From positions 682,001-746,000 of the forward strand of contig NZ_CP031467.1 in NCBI RefSeq assembly GCF_003368325.1: DNA of 64,000 nucleotides. The letters are read 5' to 3'. Source of the stretch: Paraburkholderia caffeinilytica. GTDB lineage: Bacteria > Pseudomonadota > Gammaproteobacteria > Burkholderiales > Burkholderiaceae. A program made the translations under genes and the position numbers. The notes beneath the pieces are model-generated. The model saw nothing but the letters and a program-made list of their open reading frames with translations. It was not told the DNA's origin and made no database searches. This document shows, in pieces, positions 60,017 through 64,000 of the stretch (the first letter of the stretch is position 1; each line of letters begins with the position of its first letter).

Positions 60017-61378
60017 TCATTTGGTCCATCCGGGAATCCACGAAGTGCCCGCGAGCGGCACGCGCGCCATCGCCGCGGCTTCCACCGTCAAGGCGACGAG
60101 GTCCTCGGGCTCCAGGTGATGCACGTTCTGCTTGCCGCACGCACGCGCGATCGTTGTGAGTTCCATGTTCAGCGTCTTCAGGTAATTGCGCACGCGGCGC
60201 GATCCCTCATCGGGCTGGACGCGCTGTTCGAGCACTGCGTCCTGCGTGGTCACGCCGACCGGGCACTTGCCCGTGTGGCAGTGATGGCAGAAACCCGGTG
60301 ACGTATTCAACGCCGCGTAATCCGCCGCTGCCGGATGCAGCGCGCCGTTCTGAAAGTACGTGTCGCTGTTGCAGCCGAGCGCCATCAGCATGCCCTGCCC
60401 GATCGCCACCGCGTCAGCACCGAGCGCCAATGCTTTCGCCACGTCGGCGCCGGTACGGATGCCGCCTGATACGATCAGTTGTACCTGGCCTTTCATATTC
60501 AGGTCTTCGAGCGCGTCCACGGCCTGGCGAACCGCCGCGAGCGTCGGAATCCCCACGTTCTCGATAAAGCAGGTCTGCGTCGCCGCCGTGCCGCCCTGCA
60601 TCCCGTCGATCACGACCACGTCGGCACCCGCATGCACCGCCAGCTTGACGTCGTTGAACGTGCGGGTTGCGCCGACCTTCACGTAGATCGGCTTTTCCCA
60701 ATCGGTGATTTCGCGCAGTTCCTGAATCTTGATCGCCAGATCGTCGGGACCGGTCCAGTCCGGATGACGGCTCGCCGAACGCTGATCGACGCCGGCCGGC
60801 AAGGTGCGCATCGAGGCGACGCGCGGATTGACCTTCTGCCCGAGCAACATGCCGCCGCCGCCCGGTTTCGCGCCCTGGCCGATCACGATTTCGATCGCGT
60901 CGGCGCGGCGCACATCGTCCGGATTGAAGCCATAGCGCGAGGGCAGGCACTGATAGACCAGCGTCTTCGACGAGCGGCGTTCTTCCTGTGTCATGCCGCC
61001 GTCGCCGGTGGTGGTCGAGGTGCCCATCGCGGTCGCGGCCTGGCCGAGCGCTTCTTTCACGTTCGCGGACAATGCGCCGAAGCTCATGCCCGCAATCGTG
61101 ATCGGAATGTCGAGCACCACCGGCTTCGTGGCGAAGCGCGCGCCGAGCACGGTCCGCGTCGCGCATTTCTCGCGATACCCTTCGAGCGGGTAGCGCGACA
61201 GCGAAGCGCCGAGAAACAGCAGATCGTCGAAATGCGGCACGCTGCGTTTGGCGCCGAGGCCGCGAATCTCATAGAGGCCACGCTGCGCGGCGGCGTGGAT
61301 ATAGTCGATCGTCTTACGGTCGTAGCCTTGCGACTCTTCCTGCTGCAAGCGGGCGAAGTGAACGGGTTTGGCTTCCAT
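60017..61378 (-). CDS. glxD: FMN-binding glutamate synthase-like subunit (GlxD)
   Basis: A 453-residue protein corresponding to the FMN/Fe-S central domain of glutamate synthase. The FMN barrel has ITIAGMSFGALS and GMQGGTAATQ; the Fe-S cluster ligands are in FCHHCHTGKCPVGVTTQ near the C-terminus. It would reduce a 2-iminoglutarate-type intermediate. In the glxBCD or mgsABC systems it acts with GlxB and GlxC. The ATG at 61378 is preferred over an upstream start at 61513. Gap to glxC is 25 bp. Confidence 0.93.
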   Translation of the reverse strand: MEAKPVHFARLQQEESQGYDRKTIDYIHAAAQRGLYEIRGLGAKRSVPHFDDLLFLGASLSRYPLEGYREKCATRTVLGARFATKPVVLDIPITIAGMSFGALSANVKEALGQAATAMGTSTTTGDGGMTQEERRSSKTLVYQCLPSRYGFNPDDVRRADAIEIVIGQGAKPGGGGMLLGQKVNPRVASMRTLPAGVDQRSASRHPDWTGPDDLAIKIQELREITDWEKPIYVKVGATRTFNDVKLAVHAGADVVVIDGMQGGTAATQTCFIENVGIPTLAAVRQAVDALEDLNMKGQVQLIVSGGIRTGADVAKALALGADAVAIGQGMLMALGCNSDTYFQNGALHPAAADYAALNTSPGFCHHCHTGKCPVGVTTQDAVLEQRVQPDEGSRRVRNYLKTLNMELTTIARACGKQNVHHLEPEDLVALTVEAAAMARVPLAGTSWIPGWTK

Positions 61379-61403
61379 GGGAACCTTCTTCGAGAGCGTG
61401 TGT

Positions 61404-62093
61404 TCAATATTCCTGGTTCGCGTCGGCGTTCCAGTGATAGAGCGTGCGGGCGGAGGCGATCCGTTTGAACGACGCCGGGTCGTGGTCCATGCCGGCGGCG
61501 CCGAGCAGTGCACGCACGGCGTCGAGATCGGCTTGCGTCATCGGCTCGTACTGCGCGTCCGCGCCGAGCGATTTCACTTCGCCGCGCACGTACAGCACCG
61601 CTTCGTAAAGCGAGTCGCCGAGCGCGTCGCCCGCATCGCCGCAGATCACCATGCGTCCGGCCTGAGCCATGAACGCAGAAAAACTGCCCACCGAACCGCC
61701 CACCACGATGTCGCCGCCCTTGAGCGAAATACCGCAGCGCAGACCCGCATCGCCGTCGATCACCAGCAGGCCGCCATGCGCGGAAGCGCCCGCGCCGTTC
61801 GACGCAAAACCCTTCACATGCACCTTGCCGCTCATCATGTTTTCCGCGACGCCGGTGCCCGCGCTGCCGTCGATCTCGATCGTCGCGTGTTTGTTCATGC
61901 CGCCCGCGTAGTAGCCCGCGTGACCGGCAATCGTCACCTGCACCGGTGCATCCACGCCCACGGCGAGGTTATGCGCACCGTTCGGCGCGACGACTGTCAC
62001 CACCTGCCCTTCCAGTTCGCTGGCCGGCTTGTGCAGAAACCGGTTCAGCTCGCGAACCGTGGTGCGCTCCAGATCGAAAGTCAGGCTTTCCAT
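61404..62093 (-). CDS. glxC: GXGXG domain glutamate synthase-like subunit (GlxC)
   Basis: A 229-residue protein matching the C-terminal beta-helix (GXGXG) domain of glutamate synthase large subunit. Repeats such as GGMNKHATIEIDGSAGTGVAE and GDAGLRCGISLKGGDIVVGG show the pattern. It overlaps glxB by 13 bp; its ribosome-binding site (GAGGAG) is inside glxB, so translation is coupled. It is structural, holding the enzyme complex together, by analogy with GltB. Confidence 0.92.
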   Translation of the reverse strand: MESLTFDLERTTVRELNRFLHKPASELEGQVVTVVAPNGAHNLAVGVDAPVQVTIAGHAGYYAGGMNKHATIEIDGSAGTGVAENMMSGKVHVKGFASNGAGASAHGGLLVIDGDAGLRCGISLKGGDIVVGGSVGSFSAFMAQAGRMVICGDAGDALGDSLYEAVLYVRGEVKSLGADAQYEPMTQADLDAVRALLGAAGMDHDPASFKRIASARTLYHWNADANQEY

Positions 62094-62989
62094 ACATACA
62101 TCTCCTCAGGTGCCGGTTCGAAGACCCTGGCGTTCTTGATGTCGGGCAGATGGGCAAGCGAACGGAACTCGGAAGCGATTGCGACGTAGTCGTCGTTTTC
62201 CGCGATCACCGCCGGTTTGCACGCGAACGGGTCGCGAATCAGCGCGAGTTCGGTCGAGGTGCCCATCAGGAACGTGTAGAAGCCGTCGAGTTCTTCGAAG
62301 CCTTTTTGCAATGCGGCCGGCAGCGTGTCGCCTTCGCGCAGCCGCCATTCGAGAAAGCGGCAGGCGGCTTCGGTATCGTTGTCGGTGTCGAAGTGAATGC
62401 CTTGCGGTTCGAGCTTGCGGCGCACGCCATGCGCGTTCGAGAGCGAGCCGTTGTGGACCAGACAGAAGTCGTCGCCCGCCGTAAAGGGATGCGCACGGTC
62501 CGGCGTCACCGCCGACTCCGTCGCCATGCGCGTGTGCCCGACCAGATGCGAGCCCGTCAGGTTCGCAAAGTCATAACGCCCGGCGACTTGCGAGGGCGAG
62601 CCGATGTCCTTGTACAGATCGATCGAGCGTCCGCTCGAGAGCAGATACAGCTTCGGATAGCGTTCGCGCAACCAGCTCTTCACGCGCTCGACATTGCCCT
62701 GCACCGTCAACACCGCGTGATTGCCTTTCGAGTCGAGACGCGCGGTGACGTCCATCGCCGCGTTCAACGCCTCCACCAGCGGCTGCCACGCAAAATCCGC
62801 GCCTTCTTCGGTGAAGCCCGCGTAGATGCTCAGCTTGCGCTGGCTCGCGTCGACCGGTTTGCCGAACACCGCGAGACCCGCCGAGTCCGGTCCGCGCTCG
62901 GTCATGCCGATCAGCATCGGCACCATCAGCTCGCCGAGCCGTTCGCGCAGTGCCGGCGTCTTCACCAGCAAGCCTACGATTCCGCACAT
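62081..62989 (-). CDS. glxB: Class II glutamine amidotransferase subunit (GlxB)
   Basis: A 302-residue N-terminal-nucleophile amidotransferase. Cys2 (MCGIVG) is the catalytic nucleophile after Met removal; GHTRMATES and VHNGSLSN are the substrate-binding segments. It matches the amidotransferase domain of glutamate synthase as a separate protein. AGGAGAACC precedes the ATG. It lies 11 bp after the glutamine synthetase gene and overlaps glxC, so the operon order is glnT, glxB, glxC, glxD. Confidence 0.93.
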   Translation of the reverse strand: MCGIVGLLVKTPALRERLGELMVPMLIGMTERGPDSAGLAVFGKPVDASQRKLSIYAGFTEEGADFAWQPLVEALNAAMDVTARLDSKGNHAVLTVQGNVERVKSWLRERYPKLYLLSSGRSIDLYKDIGSPSQVAGRYDFANLTGSHLVGHTRMATESAVTPDRAHPFTAGDDFCLVHNGSLSNAHGVRRKLEPQGIHFDTDNDTEAACRFLEWRLREGDTLPAALQKGFEELDGFYTFLMGTSTELALIRDPFACKPAVIAENDDYVAIASEFRSLAHLPDIKNARVFEPAPEEMYVWKA

Positions 62990-63000
62990 TGTGGTTCTCC

Positions 63001-64000
63001 TTAGAAAAACTCGAGGTAAGTCTTCAGCTCCCAATCCGACACGTGGCGCATGTATTCGAGCCACTCCATCCGTTTGAGCTTGAGGAATTCGTCGGCAAGC
63101 GGGCCGAGCGCGTCGCAGACCACCCGGTCGCTTTCCAGCGCATCGAGCGCCTGCTCGAGGTTTTGCGGCAGCACGCCGATACCGTGTTCGGAGAGCTTCG
63201 CGGGCGACCATTCGTACAGGTTTTCGTTAGCCGGTTCGCCAGCCGACAGGCCACGGTCGATGCCGTCGAGTCCCGCGGCAATCACGGCCGCGGTCGCGAG
63301 ATAGGGATTGCATGCGCCGTCGGGCAGACGCAGTTCGATACGCTCGCCAGGCATGCGCACCATCGTCGAACGGTTGTTGTCTCCGTAGCTGACGTAGGCC
63401 GGCGCCCACGTCGCGCCGGTCAGCGAGCGGCCGACAACGAGGCGCTTGTACGAGTTCACCGTCGGATTGCACAGCGCGGTCAGCGCCGGTGCATGTGCGA
63501 GCAGACCGGCCGTGAACTGATAGCCGAGCTTGGAGAGGCCCATGCCGAGCGTGTCAGCGGGATCGGCGAACAGGTTGCGCTCGCCGTCGCCGATCGACAT
63601 ATGCATATGCATGCCGTTGCCCGGACGATTCGCGAACGGCTTCGGCATGAACGAGCAGATCATGCCGAGTTCGTTGGCGATCTCGGAGGCCGCCATCTTG
63701 AAGAACACGTAGTGATCGCATGACGTCAGGCAATCGGTGTACGTGTAGTTGATTTCGAACTGCCCGTTCGCATCTTCGTGATCGATCTGATAGACGTCGA
63801 TACCGACCGCGCGCATCGATTCAGTGAGCTTTTCCAGGAAGACGCGCGTGCGCGAGAGTCCCTTGTAGTCGTAGCACGGCTTGGCGAGCGTATCGCTCGG
63901 ATCGCATGGCTCCAGCGCGCCCGATGCCGAACGGCGCAGCAACGAGAATTCCGGTTCGAGGCCCGTGAAGAGCGTCCAGTTGCGCTCGGTCATCCGGGCA
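63001..64000 (-). CDS. glnT: Glutamine synthetase-like ligase, GlnT/GmaS type (5' end outside window)
   Basis: The visible 333 codons run to the stop at 63001 and stay open to the window edge, so the N-terminus is missing. Family text: [33 protein letters not shown], and [13 protein letters not shown] with the catalytic loop. This is the GlnT (class III) lineage, which includes gamma-glutamylmethylamide synthetase and gamma-glutamyl-amine ligases. An adenylylation Tyr motif of the GlnA type was not found. It lies 11 bp upstream of glxB. Confidence 0.88.
   Translation of the reverse strand, partial: ARMTERNWTLFTGLEPEFSLLRRSASGALEPCDPSDTLAKPCYDYKGLSRTRVFLEKLTESMRAVGIDVYQIDHEDANGQFEINYTYTDCLTSCDHYVFFKMAASEIANELGMICSFMPKPFANRPGNGMHMHMSIGDGERNLFADPADTLGMGLSKLGYQFTAGLLAHAPALTALCNPTVNSYKRLVVGRSLTGATWAPAYVSYGDNNRSTMVRMPGERIELRLPDGACNPYLATAAVIAAGLDGIDRGLSAGEPANENLYEWSPAKLSEHGIGVLPQNLEQALDALESDRVVCDALGPLADEFLKLKRMEWLEYMRHVSDWELKTYLEFF

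Overview
The window is about 64 kb of GC-rich proteobacterial chromosome. Gene content and order (folD/prlC, glnA-ntrB-ntrC, argA beside hrpA, yggX) and the protein sequences fit Burkholderiaceae, most likely Paraburkholderia. The genus is inferred from family recognition, with no database search. Most of the window is core housekeeping and metabolic sequence, interrupted by a few accessory patches.

Layout. 1-6.2 kb: folD tail, membrane acyltransferase, oligopeptidase A (prlC), cytosine deaminase (codA) and an aspartate/glutamate racemase, with a six-copy octanucleotide repeat between the last two. 6.2-10.9 kb: an accessory island. It has a leftward operon of two PAAR proteins, a GH24 muramidase and an LprI/DUF1311 inhibitor-like protein (a type VI secretion effector/immunity-like cassette), then a decayed prophage piece (a frameshifted gene, a tail protein Z pseudogene with two nonsense codons, and a facing gene with an amber codon), a structured leader resembling phage C4/P4-type antisense RNA loci, and tRNA-fMet. 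11-24 kb: xthA, prolyl oligopeptidase, the glnA-ntrB-ntrC nitrogen regulon with a sigma-54 promoter and NtrC-type sites, rhodanese, a CinA-like protein, EI24 and sterol-desaturase membrane proteins, and a beta-propeller protein. 24.2-27.5 kb: an AT-rich gap and a trimeric autotransporter adhesin with internal duplications. 27.7-36 kb: hrpA, argA, yggX and a ProP-like MFS transporter.

36-50 kb: a phosphodiesterase, membrane proteins including a TMEM175-type channel, DUF488, a cupin preceded by a 39-bp repeat that triplicates its ribosome-binding site, a flavin oxidoreductase, a GAF-PAS-GGDEF-EAL protein, a DUF4865/LysR divergent pair, a Pro/Gly-repeat SH3 protein, a second LprI-like protein, and a purine-type deaminase downstream of a BMP-family binding protein. 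50-56.6 kb: a small winged-helix protein, a MocR regulator divergent from a YdeP-like molybdopterin oxidoreductase, a YgjP-like metallopeptidase and four small uncharacterised genes, two of them with CxxC pairs. 56.7-64 kb: a leftward operon glnT-glxB-glxC-glxD, an APC permease and a PP2C-phosphatase/Ser-Thr-kinase fusion whose start codon directly abuts the permease stop.

Two nitrogen themes recur: the classical GlnA/NtrBC circuit, and a second glutamine-synthetase-III plus split glutamate-synthase-like operon resembling N-methylglutamate or gamma-glutamyl-amine metabolism. The most interesting accessory features are the PAAR/muramidase/inhibitor cassette, the permease-coupled kinase/phosphatase, the C4-like RNA locus and the many short tandem repeats in promoters, ribosome-binding sites and coding regions.
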